Assembly (NCBI RefSeq): GCF_900187325.1
Contig: NZ_FZMZ01000004.1
Location: forward strand, 744,001 to 808,000
Length of the DNA: 64,000 nt
Origin: Virgibacillus ndiopensis
Lineage (GTDB): Bacteria > Bacillota > Bacilli > Bacillales > Amphibacillaceae
Direction: 5' to 3'
In this document: piece by piece, positions 48,898-58,512 of the stretch
Layout: every line of letters begins with the position of its first letter
How positions within the stretch are numbered: position 1 is the first letter of the stretch
Made by a program: the position numbers and the translations under genes
Notes under the pieces: model-generated
Database searches by the model: none
What the model saw: only the letters and a program-made list of their open reading frames with translations
Told to the model about the DNA's origin: nothing

Positions 48898-49599
48898 CTA
48901 ATTTGTGTTTACAATCGTTATTCTTCGTAACAAAAACCATGAAACTCCATACAATACAATTCCTATTAACAATATTTGATAAAATAGAGCCATATCTAAT
49001 GAATGATAAATATTTATGAAAAAAGTATAAACCCACCCTTTCGCTAATCCCAACAGCAACAAAACTACAAGTATTCCAACAACACTTCCACCGCCTAACA
49101 ATCCATATTTATAAAATAGCAACCCTATGACGAACATTCCTGATAATAAGAAAAACATAAATGAAGTGTCGATGATTACACGGTTTAACCATGTATCTGT
49201 CATCATCATTGATGAATGGACCAAGTTATATGAGTCAATACTAAATGCCGTTATTATCCCTTTAATTATCGAGTGTACAGTACTTACTAAAATTGACTCT
49301 ACTAATGCCAGACCAAAGAAAAAGAGCCCCAATGCCATATAAAGATTTTTTCTTGTCGCTCCCATTTTTATCGAAAATGGAATTCCTTCTTTCACTAAAA
49401 CAAAACCAAAAATTGCACAATAAATATAAAGTGCTGATGACGGCATAAAGTACATGGCACCATCCTCAACATTTATTAATAAATATCCGCCAATTATCGT
49501 AATGACCATTGTGATCAATAAAATAGACCAGAATATGAAAAAGCTGCGTCTCATATCTGTTACAAAAAAGTATAATAACCCCTTTATTTGTCTGCCCAT
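48898..49599 (-). CDS. ABC transporter membrane subunit (hypothetical)
   Basis: A 233-residue protein with six predicted transmembrane helices (about 20-42, 55-75, 88-110, 140-165, 172-192, 205-225). No enzymatic motif. It starts two bases after the ATPase gene stop and so should be the membrane partner of that ATPase in an ABC-2-like exporter. Third gene of a GntR-ATPase-permease operon of the Ytr/Yhc kind, often tied to envelope stress in bacilli. The substrate is not known. Confidence 0.75.
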   Translation of the reverse strand: MGRQIKGLLYFFVTDMRRSFFIFWSILLITMVITIIGGYLLINVEDGAMYFMPSSALYIYCAIFGFVLVKEGIPFSIKMGATRKNLYMALGLFFFGLALVESILVSTVHSIIKGIITAFSIDSYNLVHSSMMMTDTWLNRVIIDTSFMFFLLSGMFVIGLLFYKYGLLGGGSVVGILVVLLLLGLAKGWVYTFFINIYHSLDMALFYQILLIGIVLYGVSWFLLRRITIVNTN

Positions 49600-49601
49600 T
49601 A

Positions 49602-50459
49602 TTATGCCCCCTTCTTATTTTCAGTTAAATAAATCATCAATTCTTGAATTGGTACCCCTTCAACATTTAAGCCAGCTAAACGAGCTTGCTTCATATCCGC
49701 ATATACATAAGCAGTCATCATTCCAGCCAATTGCTTTTTGCCAATGATATCTTTATCTTTAATAAACGATTCGACTTCTTGAATAGTTCCAGAAACAGAA
49801 CACGTCTTGTTTCGTAATACTTCCGCTTCCTCTTTTAGTACGAGTTCCCCATCCTGGATGATGAGTACTTCTTCAAACAATAAGCTTACTTCATCAATCA
49901 AATGAGTAGAAAAAATAATTGTCCGTTTCTCCAGTTCATATTCCTCTACCAATATTTCATAAAATTTCTTTCTTGCTGCAGCATCTAGTCCGATATACGG
50001 TTCATCAAAAATAGTGATTGGTGCTTTACTAGCTAATCCAACAATAATTCCAAGTGCTGACTCCATTCCTTTTGACAAAGTTTTCACTTTAGCATTCGGA
50101 TTTAAGTTATACTCTTCAACTAATTTGTCTGCCAATTCATGATCCCAAGTCGAATAAAATATCGAGTAAATTCGTAAAACATTTTTCACCTTTAAATCCT
50201 TTTTAAAATTGTTACCCTCTTTTATTAAGCATATCGATTCAGTTATTCGCTGATTATCAAATGGATTTTCATGTTCAATCATTATTTCACCACTTGTTGC
50301 TAAAATATGACCTGATAAAATCTCCATGAATGTTGTTTTTCCTGCACCGTTTCGACCGAGCAGACCATAAATTTTGGGTTCATCTAGTAAGAAGGAGATA
50401 TTATCTAAAGCTAATTTGTCTTGATATTTCTTCGTAAGATTTTTCACTTCAATTTGCAT
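49602..50459 (-). CDS. ABC transporter ATP-binding protein
   Basis: ABC ATPase of 285 residues, drug-exporter (CcmA) branch. Walker A GRNGAGKTT is at about 36-44. Signature LSKGMESALGIIVGLASK is a divergent form (LSKGM rather than LSGGQ) as in YtrB/YhcH-like proteins; Walker B ITIFDEPYIGLD and the H-loop STHLIDE follow. It overlaps the GntR gene by 11 bases, with translation likely coupled, and is two bases before the membrane gene. Confidence 0.9.
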   Translation of the reverse strand: MQIEVKNLTKKYQDKLALDNISFLLDEPKIYGLLGRNGAGKTTFMEILSGHILATSGEIMIEHENPFDNQRITESICLIKEGNNFKKDLKVKNVLRIYSIFYSTWDHELADKLVEEYNLNPNAKVKTLSKGMESALGIIVGLASKAPITIFDEPYIGLDAAARKKFYEILVEEYELEKRTIIFSTHLIDEVSLLFEEVLIIQDGELVLKEEAEVLRNKTCSVSGTIQEVESFIKDKDIIGKKQLAGMMTAYVYADMKQARLAGLNVEGVPIQELMIYLTENKKGA

Positions 50460-50823
50460 CGGTATTTCCCTCCTTAATCATATCTACTAATTCCTCATTA
50501 CTAACATGAAGCTTCTTTGCTTCACTTTTTAATGGTTGGATGAAATTTTCATAAAATGTCTCTTTTCGTTTTTCGATTAAGATATCCTTGGCATTTTCTG
50601 TTACAAACATTCCAACACCTCTTTTTTTAAATAATATATTTTCATTAACTAACTCATTAATTCCCTTAGCTGCTGTTGCAGGATTTATTTTGTAATAACT
50701 TGCGAATTCATTCGTTGAAGGAACTCGTTCACCTGGCATTATAGTTCCATTGATGACAGAATCCTCAAGTTGTTCTTTTATTTGAAGAAAAATAGGTCGA
50801 GTATCATCTAGTTTGTATTTCAT
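50449..50823 (-). CDS. GntR family transcriptional regulator (YtrA subfamily)
   Basis: A 124-residue regulator: a winged helix (FLQIKEQLEDSVINGTIMPGERVPSTNEFASYYKINPATAAKGINELVNENILFKKRGVGMFV) followed by a short dimerisation tail of two helices, the YtrA pattern with no ligand-binding domain. It should repress its own operon by binding the palindrome 25 bases upstream. GGTGGTGACTT lies before ATG 50823. Confidence 0.9.
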   Translation of the reverse strand: MKYKLDDTRPIFLQIKEQLEDSVINGTIMPGERVPSTNEFASYYKINPATAAKGINELVNENILFKKRGVGMFVTENAKDILIEKRKETFYENFIQPLKSEAKKLHVSNEELVDMIKEGNTDAN

Positions 50824-50844
50824 AAGTCACCACCTCAGTTAACT

Positions 50845-50876
50845 GGTTAGTTAGTTATGTAACTAACTATATAACC
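50845..50876. promoter_or_regulatory. GntR operator palindrome
   Basis: TAGTTAGTTA (50848-50857) and TAACTAACTA (50860-50869) are perfect inverted arms around TG, with outer GGTT and AACC at 50845 and 50873. It lies just upstream of the GntR gene and is the expected site of autorepression. Confidence 0.8.
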
Positions 50877-50908
50877 AATCAAATGAGATGTCAACTAAAT
50901 ATTCAAAT

Positions 50909-50945
50909 AAAAAAAGCTCTGCATAATGTGATATACAAAGCTTTT
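50909..50945 (-). terminator. possible terminator of the RHH-SPFH pair
   Basis: AAAAAGCT and AGCTTTT at either end of a weak, interrupted stem; moderate support. Confidence 0.4.
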
Positions 50946-50950
50946 CCTAC

Positions 50951-51127
50951 CTATTCCCCTATTTTCTTGTCTTCACTTTTTGGAAGTCGACCTGCTTTCT
51001 TTGCTGCTTCTCTTAATAAAAACTCTACATGACTATTGACGCTTCGAAATTCATCCTTTGCCCATCCTTGCAAAATGTCATATAATTTTGGGTCGATACG
51101 TAATGGAAAATTCTTTTTCTTAGCCAT
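50951..51127 (-). CDS. small ribbon-helix-helix (Arc-type) protein
   Basis: A 58-residue protein, MAKKKNFPLRIDPKLYDILQGWAKDEFRSVNSHVEFLLREAAKKA..., with the strand (NFPLRID) and two helices of an Arc/MetJ fold; the DNA-binding strand is KKNFPLRID. AGAGGG lies just before ATG 51127. It follows the SPFH gene after 36 bases on the same strand and is probably co-transcribed. Proteins like this often accompany SPFH genes in bacilli. A role as regulator or antitoxin-like partner is only a guess. Confidence 0.75.
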   Translation of the reverse strand: MAKKKNFPLRIDPKLYDILQGWAKDEFRSVNSHVEFLLREAAKKAGRLPKSEDKKIGE

Positions 51128-51163
51128 AGAAACCCTCTTTTGTCCATCAGATTCAGAAAAAGT

Positions 51164-52009
51164 TTATTGATATAATGACCCAGTATTAATAACCGGCTGT
51201 GCACCATGATCAGATACAATGGCAACAAGCAGGTTGTTAATCATAGCCACTCGACGTTCATCATCTAATTCAACAATGTCTTCTTTTTCAATTCTTTCAA
51301 TAGCGTCTTGCACCATTCCTACTGCACCTTCTACAATTTGTCTACGTGCCGAGATAATCGCGCTTGCTTGTTGACGTTGAAGCATAGCCTGCGCAATTTC
51401 CGTGGAATATGCAAGATGCGTTAAACGTGTTTCAATTACTTCAACACCTGCAACATCTAAACGTTCCTGTAGTTCTGTTGCCAATTGATTGGAAACCTCT
51501 TCAGCATTACCTCTCAATGTGAGTTCAACATTTTCAAATGTATCATATGGATATTTCGTTGCAACAGCACGAATAGCCGTTTCACTTTGAATTTCTACAA
51601 ATTGCTCATATCGATCAACATCAAATACAGCCTTTGCTGCATCAACCACCTTAAATACAATAACAGCGGCGATCTCGATTGGATTTCCATTGACATCGTT
51701 AACCTTCAGCCGTTTACTATTAAAATTCCTTACCCTTAAAGAAATTGTTCTCCTAATTGTAAATGGAACTGTAATAACAATACCTTCCCTGCGAATAGAG
51801 CCCATATATTTACCCAGAAAAATTACAACTACAGACTGATTCGGCTGAACAACAGTGATACCACTACCAAGTGTTATTGCAATAACTAGACAAATTCCTC
51901 CAACAACAAATTGTTGCTGAACAAATGAAAAAACTACTCCTGCAATAAGCACTGCAATTAATATAATACCTACAAACCCATTCATCGACCATGCATTTTT
52001 TTCTTGCAT
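51164..52009 (-). CDS. SPFH domain (band 7) membrane protein
   Basis: A 281-residue protein anchored by two N-terminal hydrophobic helices (about 11-30 and 34-53), followed by the SPFH/band-7 domain (QPNQSVVVIFLGKYMGSIRREGIVITVPF... VFKVVDAAKAVFDVDRYEQFVEIQSETAIRAVATKYPYD) and a coiled-coil part near ATELQERLDVAGVEVIETRLTHLAYSTEIAQAMLQRQQASAIISARRQIVEGAVGMV. Such proteins form large membrane assemblies. The ribbon-helix-helix gene is downstream. GGAGGGA precedes ATG 52009. Confidence 0.9.
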   Translation of the reverse strand: MQEKNAWSMNGFVGIILIAVLIAGVVFSFVQQQFVVGGICLVIAITLGSGITVVQPNQSVVVIFLGKYMGSIRREGIVITVPFTIRRTISLRVRNFNSKRLKVNDVNGNPIEIAAVIVFKVVDAAKAVFDVDRYEQFVEIQSETAIRAVATKYPYDTFENVELTLRGNAEEVSNQLATELQERLDVAGVEVIETRLTHLAYSTEIAQAMLQRQQASAIISARRQIVEGAVGMVQDAIERIEKEDIVELDDERRVAMINNLLVAIVSDHGAQPVINTGSLYQ

Positions 52010-52115
52010 AACGATCCCTCCCCCATTTTGGATTATATATCTTATATTAAAATGATATCATTATTGTATAATAATGTAAATGATAGTTTTTAAAAAATTG
52101 TTTTTCTTTTTGAAA

Positions 52116-53000
52116 TTATCCCGTTTTATTCAGCAAGCCATCTATCGGATCCTTTTCCGTTATAACAAAATAACCATTTCCATCCGTAGTAATTGTAATA
52201 TTTCCGAACACAGCTGTTGAGTAAATATGTGCGTTAACTTTTTGAAGATTCCTAATTACACGATTAACTGGATGTCCATAGTGATTCGTTTTGCTATACG
52301 TTAAAATAGCAATCTGTGGTTTTATTAAATCCACGAATGGAAATGATGTGCTCGTCTTCGAACCATGGTGACCTACCTTTAAAATTTCTGACTGAATTTC
52401 ATTTGTTTTTATTAACCTCTTTTCTTGTTTTCGTTCAGAATCACCCATAAGTAAAAAGTCAATTTCCTTATAACTTAATCGTAAAACGATGGATGATTGA
52501 TTGTTATTCTTTTTTCCATTGTGTGAATTTAAAATTCTAATTTTCACTAATGGATCAAGCTCAATAATCTCATTTCGCTTGGCAACCTCAACTGGAATAT
52601 CATTTTTAATAATTTGGTCGATATATTTTGCGAACGTATTTGTTGTATGTAGCTTACCTGAATCAATAATCCTGTTTACGTCAATTGATTTCATCACTGC
52701 TACTAAGCCTCCAATATGATCAATATCCGGATGCGTGGCAATAAGTAAATCAATTTTTTCTATATGATGCTTTTTAAGGAATTTGACAACAATTTTCCCT
52801 GATTTTGGGGGTCCGCCATCGATGAGTATTGTTTTATCGTTCGGCGTTTCAATAAATATGCTATCCCCTTGGCCAACATCAATGAAATGAACCTTCATGT
52901 TTTCCTTAGCTTCACTGTAACTAAAATTTGCAGGATATACTGTTATAAAAAATATTAGAATAATACTAATTGACCATTTACCAAATCGCATTTTAAACAT
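52116..53000 (-). CDS. secreted ComEC/Rec2-like metallo-beta-lactamase-fold protein
   Basis: A 294-residue protein with a signal peptide (ISIILIFFITVYPANFSYSEA, cleavage near residue 30) and a metallo-beta-lactamase domain like the C-terminal part of ComEC. Metal ligands are in THPDIDHIGG (H, D, H), LLMGDSE, VGHHGSKTS and YSKTNHYGHP. B. subtilis YhzC or ComEC-type nucleases are relatives; hydrolysis of nucleic acid or a phosphoester outside the cell is likely. It has no ComEC membrane domain and stands alone. AAAGGATG precedes the start. Confidence 0.85.
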   Translation of the reverse strand: MFKMRFGKWSISIILIFFITVYPANFSYSEAKENMKVHFIDVGQGDSIFIETPNDKTILIDGGPPKSGKIVVKFLKKHHIEKIDLLIATHPDIDHIGGLVAVMKSIDVNRIIDSGKLHTTNTFAKYIDQIIKNDIPVEVAKRNEIIELDPLVKIRILNSHNGKKNNNQSSIVLRLSYKEIDFLLMGDSERKQEKRLIKTNEIQSEILKVGHHGSKTSTSFPFVDLIKPQIAILTYSKTNHYGHPVNRVIRNLQKVNAHIYSTAVFGNITITTDGNGYFVITEKDPIDGLLNKTG

Positions 53001-53121
53001 CCTTTCCTCGTAATTAGTTTTTCATTTATATCGTTTAATTATTATCAAATAAGAGGTTTTTAAAAAAAGCGTAATATTATAAACAAAAGGCTCATTTCGC
53101 ATAGTTTGTTGCTGTTTTTAG

Positions 53122-53334
53122 AAAATGCGATATAAGTGCTGTGATAAATTTATCAGTTTTTATTGCTTTCTGATCCGCAGCCCGTATCCACTTCGCTTTC
53201 CTGGGGCTGCTACAGCGTTGCCCTATGGTGCGCGAAGTGAATTTCCGGTACAGCAGTCTAACCACAATCTATGTCACATTTTGTATTAATAATTAGATAA
53301 GATGCAACTTTTGAAAAGACAACAATCTTTTAGA
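53122..53334. repeat. dispersed repeat element, copy B (inverse of copy A)
   Basis: Terminal inverted repeats AAAATGCGATATA (53122-53134) and TATGTCACATTTT (53270-53282) match those of the 30-kb copy with few changes. Inner arms CACTTCGC and GCGAAGTG are at 53190 and 53232. The 16-mer ACAACAATCTTTTAGA (53319-53334) is the exact reverse complement of the flank of copy A. This copy lacks the second palindromic module and is about 160 bp between TIRs. Confidence 0.72.
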
Positions 53335-53349
53335 AAACAACCAAACAAA

Positions 53350-53381
53350 AAACGCTGATACCAAATTTAGGTACCAGCGTT
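53350..53381 (-). terminator. terminator of clpE
   Basis: AACGCTGATACC pairs with GGTACCAGCGTT with one bulge across a seven-base loop; on the minus strand a T-run follows. Confidence 0.88.
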
Positions 53382-53391
53382 GTACAATTAT

Positions 53392-55521
53392 TTATACTTG
53401 TTTAACTGTTATTTCATCAGTTGCAACATCGACATGTACTGCTTTCAAGTCATTATTTTCTAATAGCAAATCAGTTAGTTGATCTTCAATTTTATCCTGA
53501 ATGACACGACGTAATGGTCTTGCACCAAAACGTGAATCATATCCGATTTTGACAAGTTGTATTTTGGCTGCTTCAGTTATTGTAATTTCTAGTTTATTTT
53601 CTTCCATGCTCTGTGTTAGATCTGAAAGCATTAAGTCAACAATTTCAAGTAAGTCTTCTTCTGTTAACTCATTAAACGAAATAATGGAATCAAAGCGATT
53701 TAAGAATTCCGGTTTGAAATATGCACTTAAATTTTCTAAGATTGACACGGATTCATGCTCAATGCGGTTGAACCCAACATTAATTTGTTTATCGCCAGTT
53801 CCGGCGTTACTTGTCATAATAATTACAGTTTCTTTAAAGTTGACTGTTCGGCCATGTGAATCAGTTAAATGACCGTCCTCCATAATTTGCAGGAACATAT
53901 TTTGTACGTCCGGATGTGCTTTTTCAATTTCATCTAACAGAATAATTGAATATGGATTGCGACGTACACGCTCCGTTAATTGACCTGCTTCCTCATGACC
54001 AACATAGCCTGGAGGAGAACCGATAATTTTAGACACGGCATGTTTCTCCATATATTCACTCATGTCTAAGCGAATCAATGCTTCACGTGAACCAAATAGT
54101 TCTTCTGCTAAGACTCTAGTTAATTCAGTTTTACCTACACCAGTTGGACCAACAAATAAGAATGAACCTATTGGACGATGTTTTGATTTTAAACCTGCAC
54201 GACTGCGGCGGATTGCTTTTGCAACCTTGTCAATGGCTTGGTCTTGTCCAATTACTTTTGCAGAAAGATTTGCAGCAATGTTTTTCATTTTCTCTTGTTC
54301 ATCTTTTTGTAGTTTTGTTACTGGTATGCCTGTTTTTTCTTCAATGATTAAATGAACATCTTCTATATCGACATCAATTACTTGTGCTTCATCTTTTGCT
54401 TTTTCCAATTGCTTTTGCAATTGTATTTCTTGATAACGAAGATGTGCTGCACGTTCATAATCCTCTTGATCTGCCGCTTGTTCTTTTTCATGAATAATTT
54501 CTTGCAATCTCTGTTCAATTGAATCAGAGTCTTTTTCTGCATTTGCCAAATTTAAGCGAGAACCAACCTCATCCATCAAATCGATCGCTTTATCTGGTAA
54601 GAATCGATCTTGGATATAACGTCTAGATAATGTTACAAATGAACGGATTACATCGTCTGAATAACGTACTTCATGAAATTTTTCGTATCGATCCTTGATA
54701 CCATTTAAAATTTGTACCGCTTCGTCTTCTGATGGTTCCTTAACAATAATTGGTTGGAAACGACGTTCAAGTGCAGCGTCTTTTTCAATTTTTCGATACT
54801 CTTTTAAAGTTGTAGCACCAATTAGTTGTAATTCCCCACGTGCAAGTGCCGGTTTTAAAATATTTCCTGCATCCATTTGTGAACTTTCTGCAGTACCTGC
54901 ACCAACTAATAAGTGAATTTCATCAACGAATAAAATGATGTTTTTACGTGACTGTAGTTCTTGAACTAATTGCTTCATACGCTCTTCAAATTGTCCTCGA
55001 ATACCAGTGTTAGCAACTAATGATGCCACATCGAGTAAATAGATTTCTTTGTTCATTAGTTTTGCCGGAACGTTACCTTCAGCAATTTTCACTGCTAAAC
55101 CTTCTGCGATAGCTGTTTTACCAACACCCGGTTCACCAATTAATACCGGATTATTTTTATTGCGCCTATTAAGCGTTTCGATTACGCGTTTTACTTCAGT
55201 GTCACGTCCGATTACTGGATCAATCAATCCAGCACGAGCAGCATGTGATACATTTTTTCCTAACTGATCAAGTAATCCATTTCCTTGATTTCCCTGTTTT
55301 TCATGAGTTTTTGTTCCCATTTGACTTGCTCCATTTCCCTGGAAAAAGTTTTGCGAAAACGCATCATGTTCGTTTGGATTAAATCCAGAACTTTGATTCA
55401 TTATATTTCCTCTTATTTCATGAAAGCAGTCATCACAGACATGCATTTGCATTTTTTGATTATTGATTTGCATAGATACGTTAATAGTTGCAGGCTGAAT
55501 TCCACATTGTTGACAATTCAT
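53392..55521 (-). CDS. clpE: ATP-dependent Clp protease ATP-binding subunit ClpE
   Basis: Class III heat-shock Hsp100 unfoldase of 709 residues, partner of ClpP. The N-terminal zinc finger is CQQC (C3, C6) and CDDC (C29, C32), the hallmark of ClpE. AAA+ domain 1 has [13 protein letters not shown] and LFVDEIHLL; a UVR-like coiled-coil linker ([34 protein letters not shown]) follows; AAA+ domain 2 has [12 protein letters not shown] and [13 protein letters not shown]. Two CtsR boxes overlap its promoter, so it should be under CtsR repression. Confidence 0.96.
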   Translation of the reverse strand: MNCQQCGIQPATINVSMQINNQKMQMHVCDDCFHEIRGNIMNQSSGFNPNEHDAFSQNFFQGNGASQMGTKTHEKQGNQGNGLLDQLGKNVSHAARAGLIDPVIGRDTEVKRVIETLNRRNKNNPVLIGEPGVGKTAIAEGLAVKIAEGNVPAKLMNKEIYLLDVASLVANTGIRGQFEERMKQLVQELQSRKNIILFVDEIHLLVGAGTAESSQMDAGNILKPALARGELQLIGATTLKEYRKIEKDAALERRFQPIIVKEPSEDEAVQILNGIKDRYEKFHEVRYSDDVIRSFVTLSRRYIQDRFLPDKAIDLMDEVGSRLNLANAEKDSDSIEQRLQEIIHEKEQAADQEDYERAAHLRYQEIQLQKQLEKAKDEAQVIDVDIEDVHLIIEEKTGIPVTKLQKDEQEKMKNIAANLSAKVIGQDQAIDKVAKAIRRSRAGLKSKHRPIGSFLFVGPTGVGKTELTRVLAEELFGSREALIRLDMSEYMEKHAVSKIIGSPPGYVGHEEAGQLTERVRRNPYSIILLDEIEKAHPDVQNMFLQIMEDGHLTDSHGRTVNFKETVIIMTSNAGTGDKQINVGFNRIEHESVSILENLSAYFKPEFLNRFDSIISFNELTEEDLLEIVDLMLSDLTQSMEENKLEITITEAAKIQLVKIGYDSRFGARPLRRVIQDKIEDQLTDLLLENNDLKAVHVDVATDEITVKQV

Positions 55522-55572
55522 ATGTGATTCCTCCCCTTTGATTTTTCAAAAGTAAATTGTTAAAGGTTTGAC

Positions 55573-55628
55573 TTTGACTATCTTTGACCTTATGACTTCA
55601 TTATACTCTGACCTTTTTTGACTTTCAA
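55573..55628 (-). promoter_or_regulatory. clpE promoter with two CtsR boxes
   Basis: Minus-strand TTGAAA (55623-55628), 17-base spacer, TATAAT (55600-55605). GGTCAAA-gat-AGTCAAA (55573-55589) is an exact CtsR heptad pair, downstream of the -10. AGTCAAA-aaa-GGTCAGA (55607-55623) has one mismatch and fills the -35 to -10 spacer. Confidence 0.9.
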
Positions 55629-55784
55629 GTATTTTAATAAATTTTTTTAGGACTATAACCTAATTTGTAGGCAAATGGATAGGAAAATATACTTTGATCA
55701 TATTGTTAACTTTATTATTTTCACATATAATATAGACTAAAACATTTTTACATAGTATATACGACTTGAATTGAGGTATTTATT

Positions 55785-56843
55785 TTGGCTAAGTTACGTA
55801 CTGAACGAAGACGACAACGAAAAAAATCCAAGTGGAAAAAACGAATACTCTATTCTTTACTTACTTTATTTGTAATTATTGTTGGTATCGGTGTTTATTT
55901 AGCTTTCCACACGTATAAAGCTGCAAAAGAGTCCTATGAAGGCTTAGACCGACCAGGTGAGAAATCGGAATTGAGAGAAGAAGCGGTCACCATCGGAAAG
56001 GATCCTATTTCGATATTGCTTATGGGTGTAGAAAACTACGCGACCAATGGCAAAAACGGCCGTGCGGACACACAAATTGTTGTGACCCTAAATCCGAAAA
56101 CAAATAAAATGACAATGACTTCAGTTCCTAGAGACACAAGAGTAATGCTTCCAGAAGAAGGGGCAGGGCAATATGCTGGGTTTCATAAAATAAATTCAGC
56201 CTACACGTATGGCTCTATTACAGGGTATGGTGGCAATAAGCTTACAATTGAAATGGTTGAGGATTTACTTGATATACCGATTGATGAGTATGTAGCCGTT
56301 GACTTTGAAGGCTTTCGTGAGATTGTAGACTCTCTTGGCGGTGTAGAGGTAGATATTAAAGAAGGGTTTTGGGAAAAAAATATTTATAACAACGACAAAA
56401 GAATTTATTTTGAAGAAGGTTCAGCTAAGTTAAATGGTGAAGAAGCACTGGCGTTTGTGCGGATGCGAAAACGAGCAGTAAATAATATCTATCCTCGTGA
56501 TGAACGGCAGCGGCAATTTATTAAGGCTGCAATTAGTCAAGCCATCTCTGTCGGTACAATATTTAAGGTAGGAGAAATATCAGATATTCTTGGGAAAAAT
56601 GTGGAAACTAGTTTAAAACCATCAGAAATTTATTCATTGCAGAAAGTATATTCTTCTATTGATGCGTCGGGAATTGAAACGTTTAATATTGATGGATCAA
56701 ATCAAATGGTAAATGGTTCGTCCTATTTTATTCCAACAGACGAAGGGGTATCTGAAGTTACTAGGAAATTAAGAAAGGAACTAGAATTATCTGCATCAGA
56801 TATAAATGTGTCATCTGATAATGAAGATGACACAACATATTAA
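55785..56843 (+). CDS. LytR-CpsA-Psr (LCP) family cell-wall ligase
   Basis: LCP enzyme of 352 residues that attaches anionic polymers such as teichoic acid to peptidoglycan. A basic cytoplasmic tail (TERRRQRKKSKWKKR) leads to one transmembrane helix (22-43), then the LCP domain: ILLMGVE, GRADTQIVVTLNPKT, TSVPRDTRVMLP, HKINSAYTYGSITGYGG, VAVDFEGFREIVDSLGGVEVDI and AFVRMRKRAVNNIYPRDERQRQFI. TTG 55785 is the start, with GAGGT nine bases upstream. It stands alone, divergent from clpE. Confidence 0.93.
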   Translation: MAKLRTERRRQRKKSKWKKRILYSLLTLFVIIVGIGVYLAFHTYKAAKESYEGLDRPGEKSELREEAVTIGKDPISILLMGVENYATNGKNGRADTQIVVTLNPKTNKMTMTSVPRDTRVMLPEEGAGQYAGFHKINSAYTYGSITGYGGNKLTIEMVEDLLDIPIDEYVAVDFEGFREIVDSLGGVEVDIKEGFWEKNIYNNDKRIYFEEGSAKLNGEEALAFVRMRKRAVNNIYPRDERQRQFIKAAISQAISVGTIFKVGEISDILGKNVETSLKPSEIYSLQKVYSSIDASGIETFNIDGSNQMVNGSSYFIPTDEGVSEVTRKLRKELELSASDINVSSDNEDDTTY

Positions 56844-56869
56844 CGAGTATATATTTTCGAATCACTTAT

Positions 56870-56906
56870 AAAATCCCGAATGGAGTCTAACTACATTCGG
56901 GATTTT
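56870..56906. terminator. bidirectional terminator
   Basis: AAAATCCCGAATG (56870-56882) pairs perfectly with CATTCGGGATTTT (56894-56906); serves both the LCP gene and the convergent synthetase gene. Confidence 0.92.
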
Positions 56907-56919
56907 AACTTTTATATGA

Positions 56920-58512
56920 TTATCTTTTCACTTTTTCTTTTTGTCTCAACTCAACGCGGCGAATTTTTCCTGATGTTGTTTTTGGCAGTTCATTAATAAA
57001 CTCAATTTGTCTTGGATATTTATATGGTGCGGTTAATTCTTTTACATGATCTTGCAATTCTTTAACAAGATCTGGATTATTTCTGTGTATCCCTTCTATA
57101 AGAACTACGAAAGCTTTTACAATATTGCCACGGACTTCATCTGGACTCGCAACAACAGCACACTCCTGTACGGATGGATGTTTGACAAGGGCATCCTCTA
57201 CTTCAAACGGTCCAATTGTGTATCCAGAACTGATAATAATGTCATCACTACGACCTTCAAACCAAAAATATCCGTCTTTGTCTTTGGAAGCCTGATCACC
57301 TGTTACATAATAATTTCCGCGTTGTGCTTTCTTTGTCCGTTCAGGATCTTTATAATATTCACGGAACAATGCAGGGCAATCTAAACGTACTGCAATGTCG
57401 CCAACTTCTCCTACAGCAACTGGATCCCCATTCTCATCTATAACCTCTACGTCATTTCCAGGGGTTGGTTTACCCATTGAACCAGGTTTTACCTCCATAT
57501 CCTTCATAATACCTAACAACAATGTGTTTTCTGTTTGTCCATAACCATCACGAACGGTAACATTAAAATACTTTTGGAATGTATCAATGACTTCACGATT
57601 TAATGGTTCCCCAGCGGAAACAGCACTATGTAATGCCGGCAATTGGTATTCTGTTAAATTATCAACCTTCGCCATGATACGATATTCGGTCGGTGTACAG
57701 CATAACACATTAATCTCATTATCTTGTAAAAGACTTAAATATGTTTTTGCATCAAATTTACCGTTATAAACAAAGCCTGTTGCGCCAGAACCCAATACAG
57801 ATAAAAATGGACTCCAAATCCATTTTTGCCAACCAGGTCCTGCGGTTGCCCAAACGGTGTCGCCGTCATTAATGCACAACCAATTTGCTGAAGCTGTTTT
57901 TAAATGAGCATAGCCCCAGCCATGCGTATGGACAACACCCTTTGGATTTCCAGTCGTACCAGAAGTATATGGCAAAAACGCAATATCATCACTCGATGTT
58001 TTAGCCATTTCCAATTGATCCGATGCCTCATCCTTTAATCGATCCAAGAAGTCCCATTCCTCAACTGGTTCGCCAACAACAAAACGTTTTAATTGGGCAT
58101 ATTCATTAATATCCTTGTACTGGTTAACAAATGGATAGTAACTAACAACCCCACTAACTTCACCATGGCTAATCCGATACTGCAAATCCTTATGTTTCAG
58201 CATTTCTGAGCTCGGTATAATGATAATTCCTGTTTTTAAAGCAGCTAAATATACTTCATAAGCTGCAATAAGTCTCGGAATCATAACAAGGATTTTATCA
58301 CCTTTTTTCAAACCTTTTCTCAAGAAAACGTTTCCAATTTTGTTTACATTTTTCATTAATTGGGTATAAGTAATTATCTCTTCTTTTCCAGCGTCATCCT
58401 GCCAGACTAGTGCTTTTCGTGTTTCGTCTTTTGCGTAACGCTCCATTTCCATAACAATATTATATTCTTTCGGAGCTACAAGATCTTCTCTGTTCAAAGT
58501 TATCAACTCCAA
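56920..58512 (-). CDS. acyl-CoA synthetase (AMP-forming)
   Basis: ANL-superfamily ligase of 530 residues. The P-loop-like AMP motif YTSGTTGNPKGVVHTH is at about 186-201, the adenylate-binding DGYGQTENTL near 327, the hinge WFEGRSDDIIISSGYTIGPFEVE near 425 and the catalytic Lys in LPKTTSGKIRRVELR near 515. The closest family memory is B. subtilis YtcI and medium-chain synthetases; WATAGPGWQKWIWSPFLSVLGSGATGFVYNGKFD is typical of the acetyl- and medium-chain group. Acyl preference cannot be read from sequence. The gene stands alone. Confidence 0.9.
   Translation of the reverse strand: MELITLNREDLVAPKEYNIVMEMERYAKDETRKALVWQDDAGKEEIITYTQLMKNVNKIGNVFLRKGLKKGDKILVMIPRLIAAYEVYLAALKTGIIIIPSSEMLKHKDLQYRISHGEVSGVVSYYPFVNQYKDINEYAQLKRFVVGEPVEEWDFLDRLKDEASDQLEMAKTSSDDIAFLPYTSGTTGNPKGVVHTHGWGYAHLKTASANWLCINDGDTVWATAGPGWQKWIWSPFLSVLGSGATGFVYNGKFDAKTYLSLLQDNEINVLCCTPTEYRIMAKVDNLTEYQLPALHSAVSAGEPLNREVIDTFQKYFNVTVRDGYGQTENTLLLGIMKDMEVKPGSMGKPTPGNDVEVIDENGDPVAVGEVGDIAVRLDCPALFREYYKDPERTKKAQRGNYYVTGDQASKDKDGYFWFEGRSDDIIISSGYTIGPFEVEDALVKHPSVQECAVVASPDEVRGNIVKAFVVLIEGIHRNNPDLVKELQDHVKELTAPYKYPRQIEFINELPKTTSGKIRRVELRQKEKVKR

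Noticed and set aside
48701-49036. 111-codon minus-strand frame after the DnaA-box cluster
   Set aside because: Overlaps the ABC membrane gene in another frame, spans the operon terminator and lacks a ribosome-binding site.
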